A stretch of DNA of 64,000 nucleotides from Daphnia carinata (Eukaryota; Arthropoda; Branchiopoda; Diplostraca; Daphniidae), in the NCBI RefSeq assembly GCF_022539665.2, contig NC_081336.1:3860221-3924220 (forward strand). Direction: 5' to 3'. The notes beneath the pieces are model-generated. The model was not told where the DNA came from. It ran no database searches and saw only the letters and a list, made by a program, of their open reading frames with translations. Below are positions 19,811 through 32,757 of the stretch, piece after piece. The position numbers were made by a program, and so were the translations under genes. Each line of letters begins with the position of its first letter. Positions within the stretch are counted from its first letter, which is position 1.

Positions 19811-22059
19811 TTAAGAATTAACTGACTTCCTTTTAGTCTTGGTTTTATCGGGCTTTTCTTCTGGTTGCACTAACTGCAAAATCTTGAGAATAGCTTGTTC
19901 TTGATCAAATTCATCGCCGGAGCTAGCATCAGATTTCAACGACTTTTCCTTATTTGGTCTTAACTTGGCTCTTTTCTTCGTTTGCTCAGCTTTTACTTCT
20001 TTCTCCGGCAACCAAGCTACCAATATTTTTTCTGGGGAAGCGGTCTTTACGAGATTTTTGGATGAACCGTTAGCTTTTGGAGTTCGTGGTGATGGAACAC
20101 TTTTTGTTTTTTCAACTGATGGAGTTTGCTTGGCTTCTGACGCCGGAGTTTTTAGCATTTTCTTCGACAATGACGATTCTTTCAGGTTTTTCATTGGGGA
20201 GGCAGTTTCAGGACCCTGAGCTTGAACAGACTTTGGCGTTGAATCTAACTTCTTTTCTAATGCTTTTAACTTCTTCGCCGACTCAGCCAACTTTGCTGAT
20301 TTGGCCGAAGGAGTTTGTTTCTTTTTTGATACAGGAGTAGACTGTGGAGAGGCGATAGGTAGACTAAGTCCTAACAGCTCTTGGATGATCGATTCATTGT
20401 CTTCTTCTTCACCCTCCTGTTCAAGTGCAATACTCTTCTTTTTTGAAGATTTGCTGGGGGTTGCTGTGCCATTCACTTTTTTCACCTCCTTTGACTTCTT
20501 AAGAGAAGACGGTTGTTTCAAAGGTTTTCCCGGTGTTTCTATATCGCTTAATTTTGAACCTCCTTCTTTTTTCTTTTCCAAACGCGATTTAGATTTTTTC
20601 GTTGATGTAGGCGTTCTGAAGGAAATCTTTCTTTCCTCCTCAGAATCGATCGTCATTTCAAATTCAGCTTCTGAATTTTGCTGTAACTTATTTTTTTTGG
20701 GTGATTTTGCCTGCTCTTCGATTCCTTCTAAAATATTTTTTCCTGTTTTCTTTTTCGGACTGCTTTTGGTTACTTGAAGTTCTTTCGCTACTGGGTCTCC
20801 TGATTCTACAGAATCCAGCACCTCATCAGATTCGACTAATTCTGCGTCGGTGGAAGTTTCATTGAGTATACTGATTTCCTGTGCTTTCTTCGGTGTGCGA
20901 GACGGTGTTGATGATTGTTCCAGTTTTTTTGAAAATTTCTTAAATAGATTGGTTGTTAAACTTTCTACTGGAGCAGTATCTTCATTTTTGGTTTCGGTGA
21001 ATCCACCTCCAAACAGTTTAGCTTTTTTATTTTTAGGAGTTTCTTTCATGACTGAACCTTCAGAAATTTTCCTTTTTCTTTTCTTGTCTTGTTCACTAAA
21101 TTGGTCTGTAATTTCACAAGTCTCATTTTGTGTTGGGACACTGTTCAGGTTTGATGTAAGAGAAAGCTTTGCTTCATTTTTCCGGTGAGACAGTGATAGT
21201 TTAGATCTCTTCTGCTCCATACTTTCTTCTGGGCTTAAAGCTATATTTGTAGATTCTTCACTTGCAAATTCAACTCCACTATCGCTGTTTGTTCTTTGCC
21301 TTGATTCAGAACTCAGTTCAGCCTGTGGTCTGTAAAATATAATAATAATACTTTACGTAAGTTTTTGCAAACATTTTCAAGCAGCACTTACATTAATTCA
21401 ACAATTTTTCCTTCAATGTAAGGAACAATACTATACAGATCAACTTTCGTAATGCTAAATTTGACTTTGTCTAGCAATTTAGCAGGTTTTCCCAACCAAC
21501 TTTCAGATGCTATGTTAAACGGTTTTGGAAGACTAATATTAAAAAGACCATGGACAAGACAACCAATATGATCGACGCTTATCCTGTTCACTATCCCTGA
21601 GGTAAAAGCAAGATATAATTGTTATTTTAATGATGAAAATTTAAGAATGTTTTATTTACCAACTAGCTCCTGGTTAACTTCAGGATTAAAAATGTAGAAA
21701 TTTCCTACTACATCAACATGAATGTCACTCAAGTTGAAGAGTGTTTGGGCTTTAGATTCTCGAATAGCGAGGTTTCCGTAGCCAGCCAAAATCCCACCGA
21801 GGCTGTGTAAATATAGCAAAGATTGATTAGTCCGTAATGTGGAAATATCAAACACGTGCTTAAACGATTACTCTGGTTCGTAGCGAATCAATCTACAATC
21901 TATAACAGAAGCTACACTTTTGCCTAGATCATTCAGGTAATATGGTGGAATACAAAGATGTAATTTTTCATGGACAACTTTTACTGCTGACGATAAATTA
22001 GACGAAATTTCTTTCCAAAAATTTTTATCCAGAGAATTTGAAGCAGTACCGAGCGCCAT
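19811..22059 (-). CDS. POLR1F: DNA-directed RNA polymerase I subunit RPA43
   Basis: Stalk subunit of RNA polymerase I that contacts the initiation factor RRN3 for rRNA synthesis. Four exons, 21872-22059, 21660-21802, 21392-21596 and 19811-21329, give 684 residues. The N-terminal 200 or so residues match RPA43: LHLCIPPYYL, GGILAGYGNLAIRES, a FYIFNPE strand and the hallmark DHIGCLVHGLFNISLPKPF. The remaining 480 residues are Lys/Ser/Glu-rich, without domains, with nuclear-localisation-like KKKR/KKSK clusters and many SP or TP sites. Human and yeast RPA43 are about 330 residues, so the tail is roughly twice as long as the core. The tail sits in one exon with no stop, so it is not a mis-joined neighbour. 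Confidence 0.9.
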
Positions 22060-22655
22060 TTTAACTGCACCAACTAGCTGTTGTCAAGTTTACGTTAAAC
22101 TGATCTAGCGGGAAAATTGCAATGTATTTTTTTAAGGTAGCATATCCTGGTATGTCTAGAAACCTACTATCCTAGTATGCAGGACGTAGCACCCAGCCAT
22201 AGATGCCAATATTAAAACTTAATTAATATAACACAACTTAAAAAGTCACAATAATTAAGCAAGATAGAGCAGAAGTAGAGATAGTATAATTTATCTATGT
22301 AGGGCAAATCTGGAATAGAGTTATAGAATAAAAATATTCTATAAATCTATCTGGAGAATAGAATTTAATAAATTTTCTGCTTAACAATGCCGCTCTGAAT
22401 CTTAAAGGACATTATAAATAATAAAAGCATATAAGAATAAGCATACTTATATTATTGGCACGTAGCAACAGAAGAAAGTCAGGTTTTTGACCTCGTGTTG
22501 TCAAATACCTGGTGCGCTGGTAGATAATTATATGTTTATCAGGTCACACACGGATCAGAACATGTTAGCAATTAGTCAAACGTTTGGTTTGCCGTTCTTC
22601 CGAATGAAGGTGCATTCACCTATTTGACATATTCTCCAGGTGATAAATTTGTCCC
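22060..22655. other. Intergenic, POLR1F / secreted Gln-rich gene
   Basis: AT-rich DNA between divergent genes, holding the POLR1F promoter and upstream region of the next gene. No repeat or RNA gene was recognised. Confidence 0.5.
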
Positions 22656-22663
22656 TATAAATA
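22656..22663 (+). promoter_or_regulatory. TATA box of the secreted Gln-rich gene
   Basis: TATAAATA 90 bp upstream of the start codon at 22746, which would place the transcription start near 22685 and give a 5' UTR of about 60 nt. A canonical TATA box fits a tissue-specific or inducible gene. Confidence 0.7.
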
Positions 22664-22745
22664 AGAACTAGAGGATCACTGATGGCATTAGCTGTGTCCT
22701 GTTCTCAGCTTGAGCACTTGCATAGAAATATATTTCTCGCCCAGA

Positions 22746-24000
22746 ATGCAAAAGATCATCTTCTTGCTGCTTTCGTGTAAGTTTTACTACTTTACCGCAT
22801 TTTCACGATGAGTTGTTTTACCTTAACGGCTATTTGATTTTGAATATTTATACCACTTTTTCCGTAGTCTCAGTTGCGTTTTCTCTGTCGAACCCTGTTG
22901 CGGAGCGTGCACAGACTCTTAATGTAGGAGATGTGATCGCTTTGTTTGATGCAGACGAGCCAGATCAACCCGCAGTTTTGTTTGTGCAACAGGCAACGAC
23001 AGGTGAGACCCCTGTATTAAGAACCCTTACTCCCGAAGAATCGAAAGATGAGGACAAAGTGGCAGGAAAAGATTGCGAGGGCTGTGATGGCGAAAGTGAA
23101 ACGCAAGAGAGATCATTCCTTTTCAAAAAGTTATTCCTGTCGCATTTTGTACGCCCGGTTACCGTTGCCGCAGCACCTCCCGTCCGGCCACGACCAGTTG
23201 CACCCCCTTCGGCTTTCCTCATTGGAACTGTCTATCAACCAACATCCTTTGTTGCGGCACCAGTCAAAACTACGGGATCTGTCGCTGGTGGTACGTCCGG
23301 TGAATTTACAAGCAATAGCATTAAAAGACTAATATACATTTCTTTTTAAGTCGTATCTATTGGCGGGCAAACAACTATGCAACTTGCCCAACCTTCCACG
23401 GGTCTTTTGTCTAGCACTGTTAGCCAAATGAGTCCAGGTGCTGGCATTTCTGGACAACAGTTGATGCAAGGATTATTCCCGGGCGGACAATCGGCTATGC
23501 AAGTAATCCAAGCTCCTACGACATTGCCTACAACTGGTGCGGGTGTTCTAGGCTCTGGCTTGGCCATGCAACAATCGCTACAAGGGCCGTTCATCGGAGG
23601 ACAACAGGCGGTACAAGCGGTAGCACCCCCGACAGGTTTCTCTGCCTTTTCGGCTGGCCAAGCCGGTGGCATGTCCGCACTACAGCAGCTCCAAGGACCA
23701 CAGCTTTCCGCATTACAGCAGCTGCAAGTACCACCGTTAGCCGCTGGAACACGACCAGCCGCACTTCAAGTTCCAACAGGCACACAACAAGTGGCCAGTC
23801 CTCCCTCTGGTCTATTTCCAAACGCAGCTGGACAGGGCAATATCGGAATTAACGTTCAACAAAGTAGTATGCCACATTCTGGCCATGGTCCTACCCCTAA
23901 CTCTGTCGCCACCATCAACATATCAAATGCTGAAATACCTGAAGCTGAAACAGATGATTCGCCAGTAACACCGGAGGAAATCTCCTGTTCCAATTGTTGA
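22746..24000 (+). CDS. Secreted Gln/Pro/Gly-rich protein of unknown function
   Basis: Three exons, 22746-22776, 22868-23290 and 23351-24000, give 367 residues. The first 17 residues (MQKIIFLLLSFSVAFSL) are a clear signal peptide split by a phase-1 intron, an arrangement common in arthropod cuticular and secreted proteins. Then follow an acidic segment with a CEGC pair (about residues 80-95), a Pro/Ala/Val-rich segment, and from about residue 155 a low-complexity Gln/Gly/Ala region with repeated QQLMQG, GGQSAMQ, ALQQLQ words. No chitin-binding R&R motif is seen. The chosen ATG lies 60 nt downstream of the inferred TSS. An extracellular matrix or secretion product is plausible; function unknown. 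Confidence 0.85.
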
Positions 24001-24340
24001 AACGGATCGTGCGATTGACGTCGCGGCTGCATTCCAATAGCAAAAAAAGAGATGGTTTAATATTATTTAATAACTTATTTTTTTTTTTGTAGTTCAATTT
24101 ATGAATTTTTCCTAATACAGAGATATATTAGCATGCCACAAAATTTCTGCTAATCAATCAATTTCCATTATTTTTTTTGTAGTATTCTCTTCGAGACTAA
24201 TTATTTTTAAAAAACGTTATGTGATAATCAACGCAACCGGCACATTATAAGAAAATCACAAAAAAAACTACCTGAAATACTATTCACTGCCATTCGGTAT
24301 TTTTCAGGTTTTATCCGGGCGAAGTTAGCAATTCCAATGC

Positions 24341-27121
24341 TCAAACGGTTGAATAAATAGCTAGAAATCCGGTAGAGGTGGTCTCATCGTCCGATGTCAA
24401 TCTAACAAGCATTTGATTTGTGGACGAGTTGACTGTAAAAGGCAAACTTGCTGATCCAGATTTCTCCAATAGCAACAGAGAATTTACCGTAGGTCCATCG
24501 TACACCTGAAAAATTTGCATTCATGAAATGAATACGATTTTGCTTACGCTGCATAGATCTATACTGCTTAGACGCTTCTTACATATAGGAAGTCAAATCC
24601 TTCCTGTGTTTCCAGCAAAGCGAACAGAAGGCTAATCTTCGTATGGGGTGCAGTGACGATATTCCAACGAAAATCGACTAAATTTGGGTATGAGGCTGGG
24701 TAGTTAGGACTTTTAATCGTTCCTGACGTTGCCGCAAGGCCATCAATGATTGTAGTTATGAGTTTTATCTGCAAAATGAGAAGCGAAATAATTTTAAACT
24801 TTAAAAGGCTCGTACGGGACTTCAAATAGTTTACGGTGTTGACGTGCCAGTTGAAAGTATTCTGGTGTGCGCCTTGTTCCGGCCAGTTCATCCGTACCAT
24901 CATTTTTTTATTTACTGAGTATATTACTCGTGATGGCTGAGTTGAAAGGCCTTTATCGTCCCAAAGTACTCGACCGGATGTGTTCCAACCATCATACACC
25001 TGTTCAAGGTAAATCGTGGGAAACAAAATAGAAAATTAGAAATGTGATGAATTTGCAAAATAAATTTTATGCCGTGCAGTCATGATGAGGTTCTTGTCCA
25101 ATGTTGCGAACTTATTAATCGACGTGTTCCTCTTGTTATCGAACTTTTCTTTTAGTACAATTATTCCATCGTGGTGTGCAGCCTCCACAAACCAAATGCA
25201 GTCTGAAACCGGACTAGTGAGAGAACTCGATGACGAAATGATACCATCACCATGGATGTAACCTCCGCAACCTGATGCAGCCAAAATTACTCTTTAGCTG
25301 TAGAAATTTACATAAGTAGATTGTGGCAAGATCAAACCGGAAGTAAAGGGATGTTCCTTATCAAATACCTATTAAGACATCCAATAAAAAACATAAGCCT
25401 GATTCATTTTAAGTTGTTAGTCTTAACTTACACTTGCGTAGAAAATGTCCACTCCATAGCTTTGATCGTAATAAGATGGAAATTCTACATAAAGATTGTT
25501 TGACGACGATCGAACTGACTTTGGTTTAGTTGAGCCACTATGGGACAAAAGGAGAGGACTTGTTGAATATGGTCCGTCATAAACCTTTTTGCCAAAATGC
25601 ATTAGTCAAGTTTGCTTTTCACTCGTGGTATCTTGCACTAAATGCATGATATAAGTTAATTCATTAACGTTACCCTACCTTCAGAAAGTGGTTTTCTTTG
25701 GTGCGGAATTTACTGAATGCAAGCCAAATGGTATGGTTCGCTTGTACACTAATCGCAGTAATGGATTTTTGTACCAGGTGCATCAAATTGTGTTTGTGGA
25801 TATCTTCATCTGGTTTTGTTATCGATGCAGAAGAGATATGGCCAAAATTTGTGGTTTGCTGATTACAAGACATGGAATACTCTTATTGAATAAAAATATA
25901 AATGCGGATTAATTTGTGCAAGCTCAATGGACGATACGGAAATCTTACGACAGTCGTAGTGTTCATCAGAGCCATCAAGGCAATCGTACGTCCCATCACA
26001 GACAAGTTCGTTGGGAATACATTGCCGACCGCATTGAAATCCATCGTTGCACTGCACATCCGTTATACGTTATACAAAGATACAATTTTAAAAATCTGTG
26101 CGCAAGTGAACAAAAATGGTATGAGTACTCACTGGTGGTGGTTGATTTCCGATAAACCAAAATTTCCGACTTTTGGCACAATGCAGCTCATCCACTCCCG
26201 ATTCGCAATCTTTTTCTCTGTTGCAAATTTTATCGTTATCAAGACATCCGCTAGTTTTTGTAGCACCAAACGCGGAGGCATAAGGATCAAGTTGATCGAT
26301 AATTCCTCGACAGAAGAACTTTTGCGACGAACAGCGCCACAAGCCTTCAAAAGAAGTTTTCGGGCTGATGCCTGTGAAAAGAAAAATCTAATTCAGAGTT
26401 CTTCAAAGTTTTTATGAATGAAATATTTCAGTTAATGGATTCTTAAGGAATTTCAGAGAAAGCCGACTGAACTTTTCTGTGATACCTCGTTGAGATGTGA
26501 AAGTTTCCAACATAAAAGGTTCTGCACTGATAGACGCATTTGAATACTCCGATTTTATCTCGAACGTATACTTTCTACATGCGTCTAACGATTTCCATTC
26601 GACTGGACAGGTAGAGCAGGCAGACAAATTGACTGAGAACAGGTTCATTTCATGTGATTGTTGATTCAGACAACGGCGTGGAACTTTGACGAATGAATTT
26701 TCTCGTTCGGGAACACCCAGTAGTTCTCCATCCTAGGATAGATTTCTTTTACTAGGAGAAATCACGCGTAGAAAAAGATTTTCTCTTTATAGTACCGGAA
26801 AGATTTTCAAGTTCGCCGCCGTCAATTCAGAAGCACAACCGGAACTATCCGTCCAGTTTAGGATGATCGATGTCTCACCTGGATCCTTTCTCAGACCGAC
26901 GTCGCTTTTGGAGAGAACCAAACATACAGAATGGCCTAACACAAAACAAAATTTTTATACCATTTCTTTTTCTTTTTCTAACATTTTAATATACAAGATT
27001 TTTAGGCTATTATGGTGAATCACGTGTCATTACCTGCTGGTTGATTTCCTGCCTGTACTGTCCCGAGTATGCCCACAACGATGAAAACACTTGATAAGCA
27101 GAAACCATGACGCAACTCCAT
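24341..27121 (-). CDS. Secreted LDLa/CUB-domain protein, paralogue 1
   Basis: First exon 27034-27121 encodes a signal peptide (CLSSVFIVVGILGTVQA). Next come exons with a fibronectin-III-like segment (SIILNWTDSSGC, SLDACRKYTFEI) at 26796-26935 and about 26417-26734. Two LDL-receptor class A modules follow, the second reading [21 protein letters not shown]. Then come CUB modules, recognisable from VYDGPYS, YGVDIFYAS, GCGGYIHGDG, VYDGWNTSGR, GTIKSPNYPASYPN, FLYVYDGPT and FLAIYS. The last exon is 24341-24505 (165 nt), the same length as in the tandem paralogue. The start codon sits in an ideal context (GCCACCATGG). Extracellular recognition, scaffold or immune role is inferred from the modules only. 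A few internal exon joins were not fully resolved. Confidence 0.8.
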
Positions 27122-27745
27122 GGTGGCAACGAAATAAACACTTGTGTACAAAGTTGTTACAGTACCACAAACAAGTAAAACTTAACGAAATGGCACGATT
27201 TTATGTGCTCACTTGTTTGTCTAACTGTTGTTTTAACAGGTTGGTTAAAATTTAGCACGTAAGCAATCCAACAAACTGGGCACCAGTGAATACCTTAAGG
27301 TGGTATTCAGCACTAATGGTAGTCGTAAAAATAAGGAAAAAAAAAACCAAACAAAACTCCCCTTTTGTCCTGGGGGAAGGACATGTAAAGATTTTTGTTT
27401 CATTTTTTTTTTTATCTGCTTTTTGTACGTCTACCGTCCTTTTGGGGTTTTCCTTGCCGCAATGTTGTTGTAGCCCTTAGCCAAGTTACCTTTACCTATC
27501 GACCTCTACCTTATCTGCTTTTTGGGAACAATGACTTTGTATTGCTATTCGGATAGCACCAAGAGTTTGCAACGTTCTTTAGCTACTTTTCGAATAAGTT
27601 TTTCTTATGCATGCTGAAATCGTAACGCTCCAACCCAACATTTTTTCATAGGTTAAGTGTTTTTTTATATGAAACTAGAGACCCCACCCCATCAATATGA
27701 ACTGTAGGAAATTACAATTCGTTGCTGTGATTAGCACAATAGAAA
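27122..27745. other. Spacer between tandem CUB paralogues
   Basis: Holds the upstream region of paralogue 1 and 3' UTR of paralogue 2 (both on the minus strand). The 64-codon open frame at 27286 has no support. Nothing else recognised. Confidence 0.5.
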
Positions 27746-30700
27746 TCAAACTGACGAATAGACAGAAAGAAAACCAGGAGAAGAAGTTTTTTCATCTGAT
27801 ACGAACCTAACCAACACTTGATTGGTCGACGAATTCACAACGAACGGTGTTGGAACTAGTCCCGATTCGGTCAGCAATAACGGCGAAAGCAGCGTTGGTC
27901 CATCATACACCTATACGTAAAGAAACAAAATGCAAACACTTGTTAATGTCTCATCAAAATGTCATCATATGATTGCTCACGTAAAGGTAATCCGCTCCTG
28001 CTTGAGTTTCGAACAGAGCAAATAATAGCCGGACTTTTGAGCCTGGTTCAACTTTAATGCTCCATCGACAATCAATTGAGTTGGGATAAAATGTCGGAAA
28101 ATTTGGACTTTTTATCGTTCCGTTGTTTTCTTCAAGGTTGTGGTTGCAATGTGGCGTGGATTTCTGTGTGACCACAGCGTAAAATTGATTCCCTGGAACA
28201 GGATGTAACTTGGATAGCAACAATATACTTACTTGAGTGGTGATACTCCATGAACGTCCAAGACTTCCAAGCGGCTCCACTCTCCATATTGGTATTTCTA
28301 TATAAAGCATCATCTTATGTGTGATGGAATAAATCACCACATTGTCCTGTACTCCATATTCTATTCCATCGTATAGGACAAGGCCATCCGTACTCCATCC
28401 ATCATAAACCTTGGAAAGTTAGAAGTTTCTTACATAGCTCGGACATTTATATCAAATAATCGTACAAAATAAAAGGCTTGCCTTTAAAGTAAGGTAAAGC
28501 TTTGAATTCCGAAACGCATCAGCATCAGACATATTTGTCTTCAGTACAAGGGTATCGTCACTTTGCGTGGCTTCTATGTACCAAAAGCAGCCGATACTGA
28601 ACGCCGTAACCAAAGAACTGGGAATAATGCCGTCACCGTATATATACCCACCGCAGCCTATTAATTATCAACAGATAGTGCCAGAGTAATTTAATTTAGC
28701 CATTCCTTAAATAATCACTTTTTATTTTTCCCTTTTTGATTTATTTTTCCTGATTGATAAAAAAAAAAGCTCACCTGGAACAAACTGATAGCCAGTGCTT
28801 CTTACCTACAAATAAAACCACATATCAGATATTAACACTAGATTCCAACTATTTCTAGCATAACAACTTACACTTGCGTAGAAAGCTTCAATTCCATAAG
28901 TTGTGCTCAGGTAAGACGGAAATTCAACAAATAAATCGTTGGATGATGACCTTACGGATTGTGGCTTAGTAGTTCCGCTGTGCGATAATAATAGGGGGCT
29001 TGTTGAATATGGGCCGTCGTAAACCTAATAGCACAAATTTCATTTTTCGTGCTTCGTTGTTGTATGAATATCCTTGTGTTACCTTGACTATGTGTTCGCC
29101 TTGGAAGGTGTTAAACCTGTTAAATGTCAGCCAGATGTGATGGGTCGGTTGCACCGATATCAAAACCTTTGTATTTCGAACGGTATCGAAGATTTTATCC
29201 GGGTGGATTTCGTATGATGGCATGTGAAACTTCTGAGACGAAAAGTTACCCGAAGGATTGGTGAGCTGTTTACAGGTGTTCCCTGAGCCAAATGAAATTT
29301 AGAACCGACTTATCAATTTGTTTCCAAAATTCAAGATGCATTTTGATAACACGTAAACTTACCGCAATCAGGACCCTCGTCGGAGCCATCCAGGCAATCA
29401 TATTTGCCATTGCACACCAATTCTTTAGGTATGCATTGCCGTCCGCATTGAAACCCACCATAATAATGGCAATCCTAGAGCGCACGTTATCGTAGCGTGG
29501 GACAATAGGGAGCATATTTATTTGGTAAAACATCAATGGTAAAGGGGAATACTTACGTCTTGTTCACAGTAGCGTTCGTCAATCTCTGAGTCACAATCAA
29601 CGTCATTATTACAAACATACTCGGTTATATGCATACAACCCCCGTAGCACAAATAGTGTTTCCTTGGGCATATTAAAAACACGCTGTCTGTAACCGTTGA
29701 GAAATCGCCTGTTTTTGTAACAACCCAAAAGAGTTAGACGCAAGTTAGCACAAGCCATTACAGTATAAAACAGTATGCATAAGCCACTTTTAATATTATA
29801 ACCCTTCATGTAAACCTTCTTGTTCCGTGAAGATCTCAAACGACGAAGAAAGACCATTCCAAGTGGCTGAGTACTGGGGAGTCATGTCAACGCTGTATTT
29901 CCGACAGGCATCCAAGGGTTTCCAGCCGATTGGGCATGTGAGCTCGTTCGTTGCCAATGCCAAGGAGAACAGGTTTTCCTCTCCTTTAGGCTGTTTGAAA
30001 CAACTGCGAGGAATAACGACAGTTGCGTTCGCTTTTCCCTCTATGTCTGCAATTCCATCCTTGAAATCAAAAGCCAGGGCAGGTGTCAGCCAAAATCACT
30101 AACGAATTAGCAATAGAATGCAAAATGCTCAAAGTATTACTTTAAAGAGTTCCAAGCTGAGAGATGTTAACTGCGGAGCGCAACCGGAGTTGTCTTCCCA
30201 ATTGAGTGTCAATGAACTTGAATGTGCAGATGCGCTTATTAATGGTTTCAAATGAGCCTTCCCCTTCAACTGTATGTAAGAAATGAGAAAAGATTTTTAC
30301 CATTCATTGCCATTATCTTCCATAACTAAAATTAACTATAAACATTTTTTTGACCTTTGGCGGGATGACGAGTTCCGTTTGCATCGCTTTCCCCGCGAGT
30401 GATTGATAATTTCTAACGACTTCCAAAATGTAAGAGCGACACTGTGTTAGACTTTTGGTCAAAGAAAAGGCACACGCGTTTCCTTTGCCAGCTGAAGATG
30501 AAGGTGAGCGGAAGTCAATCGAATACCAGGTTTTCGAAATTTTTTGGAGACATTTTTGAGGGACAAATATGGGAGCTTCCAATGGTACTTTGTACCCGTC
30601 AGCGGATTCATAAATCCTAATCCTCACACCTAAGCTAACTTTAACACATTCCGCTGAAGGTATGGGCAATTTAATTTTTAAAGTGTCGTTAGTGAACTCA

Positions 30701-31321
30701 GCTGCTATTTGTGGAAGCGGTTCGCCACGCGGGTCAGGATCTGAATGAATGCGTTTGTGAATCATAAAATAATTCAATTTGTTTGTATAGCTTTTGGCTA
30801 TTTACCAGTCGAATTGATGTCCACTAGGTGGGCTAACGAACATTTGACGGCTCTCTTAAGATTATCCACTGCAATGTTTTTGTCTTGTTTATGTCCACCT
30901 AGAACCACCAAAATGCAAGAATCTCCAACAGTTACTTGCAAAATAAACAAAGAAACGTTTGGAAAATATCATGATTATCTTTAGTCAGCTTATCTTCCTT
31001 AAGAGTACCATTATTCACAGATGGGGCTTTTCTGCTTGATGAATAGATTGTAGAATTTAAGGGCAGGATTGAACTGAATGTTGGATCCTCTTCCAGTATT
31101 TCCTTTATTGGTGCAAACACATCACTGGTTTGGCTCAATATGGCTAAGACTATCTTCTTAACAGCCATTTCCATTGCCTCCAACCGAGGATTGAATAATT
31201 TGGAACATTCTGCCACATTGCAAATACCTGCAGGTTTAGCGTTATCATTTTCCTCTTGTTCCTCAGACCTAGCTAAAGTAATTAACAAATAAAGGGTAAT
31301 TATTTGATACCACAATTTCAT
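27746..31321 (-). CDS. Secreted LDLa/CUB-domain protein, paralogue 2
   Basis: Starts with a signal peptide ([19 protein letters not shown]). The N-terminal region of roughly 250 residues has no equivalent in paralogue 1: a Cys-containing segment [20 protein letters not shown] and a long exon (about 30357-30740) with [16 protein letters not shown]. Then the order matches paralogue 1: FN3-like segment ([23 protein letters not shown]), two LDLa modules (second [21 protein letters not shown]) and several CUB modules ([48 protein letters not shown]). The final exon 27746-27910 is again 165 nt. It is a tandem duplicate of the downstream gene. Role outside the cell is inferred; the exact function is unknown. 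Some internal exon borders are approximate. Confidence 0.8.
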
Positions 31322-32130
31322 GGCACATTCACTAATTGTTGATGTTGCTAAGTAATGAAAACTTAAAGAGACTACTGTCCCTGCTGTTTGATGCAAGACT
31401 GATCTTTGTCTGGGACACTGACGCAGACAGGGCACGATTTGATACGCAGCAAATGCATGTAACACACACAACACCGCCTCGCACTCTAATATCAAATTCT
31501 TGCCCTCCACGAGCTACTGGAGAACGATAGCACTGGTTTCAAATTACCCAACATAATAAACTGGTCTCTTTTTCTAAAGCCATTGAAATTATAGAAAGGA
31601 AAGAAACGAGAAGTTACTAAGTACGGGTTTGGCGATTCTTAGTAAGCCCTCTTACGTCAACCTTAATAGGAAACTTAGGACAATATTTTCACTGCCAATA
31701 TTGTTGTAAGATCACAGGTTTTGAAACCAATTCGGTTATAGGCTTTGTTTCGACTTTAACAATTTTGCAGCGATAACTCACGTACTTTACGAAAGCCGTC
31801 TGAGTAACCGACTATTTGCAAATGGCTTCGATGTCGTTTGCAATCAGAATTTAAACTACGTTGATGTATTAATGACTTTAGCAATAGGATGGAATTACCT
31901 CAAAACTAAATGCCACTTGGTTTGCAACAATTCTAAGCGTGACCAGACGGTTTGCAGGTAGTCAGCGTGAGGATAGACATTCAGGAATGACATCCGATAC
32001 GTATGAACCAAGTATGACTGTACACTAGAGAACCAGAAACAATCATACCTTGATGTTACTTGATCTGCATTTAAGAATTCCAGTTCTATAAATGGCTTCA
32101 AAGTCTGAAACTTTGTAGACGTGACATGAG
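31322..32130. other. Divergent upstream region, CUB paralogue 2 / transglutaminase
   Basis: About 800 bp between two divergent genes. No conserved ORF. Short ORFs at 31336-31530 and 31895-32101 are not supported. Confidence 0.5.
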
Positions 32131-32218
32131 TATAAATAGCGACAAAAGTCGGATGATAGAATTGTCTTGTTTCTGCAACAGCAGCAAAAACACGTCGTTG
32201 ACCCCAAAAAACCTCCAG
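32131..32218 (+). promoter_or_regulatory. TATA box and non-coding first exon of transglutaminase
   Basis: TATAAATA at 32131-32138 would place the TSS near 32160. A clean donor CTCCAG|GTTAGT follows at 32218/32219. The coding exon begins after acceptor TTTAAAG about 530 bp downstream, five bases before the ATG. A short untranslated exon 1 and a 530-bp first intron are therefore inferred. Confidence 0.65.
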
Positions 32219-32757
32219 GTTAGTTATTTAAGTTATTTATGCCTTTAGTTCGTAAAAGCTATACACTTTTCTTGTTAGAGAAATCGTGTAGTACGTTGAA
32301 TCACAATATTCTCTGAAAATCTCATTTGTAACAGTATTTGATAACGAAACACGTAAGAGAAAGACACTGTAAATGGTGAATGAAAAACTGTGCAAACAGT
32401 GCACTGTTGCCACTGTAGGACGAGCAACTAACTGATCTTCGATTCAGTAAAGATTTTTTTTACCGCCAAAAAGACATTGTGTTGTCCTTTTCTGTATTTT
32501 ACACATTACATTAGCTGCCATTAGAGAGGTCAAAACAGAATCTCACGAGAAAAAAACAAAAGAATAGCGTAAGCCATGCCATAGGTTTACGCAACCGTAG
32601 TTGTAGTTAAGGAGGGTTAGACTTAATGTTTTAGCATTTAACTTTGATTTTTAACTAAATTTTCTTCAAATCGTTCTTTCTCGGCATTACATCATCAACT
32701 CATTCAGCATATTACTAATGTGTTTCTACATTTTGTTTTCTTTACTTTAAAGGCACA

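Noticed and set aside
20077-21188. Long plus-strand ORFs over POLR1F (87-158 codons)
   Set aside because: Shadows of the Lys/Ser-rich minus-strand exon; their Phe/Leu/Ser composition is the antisense of Lys/Glu codons.
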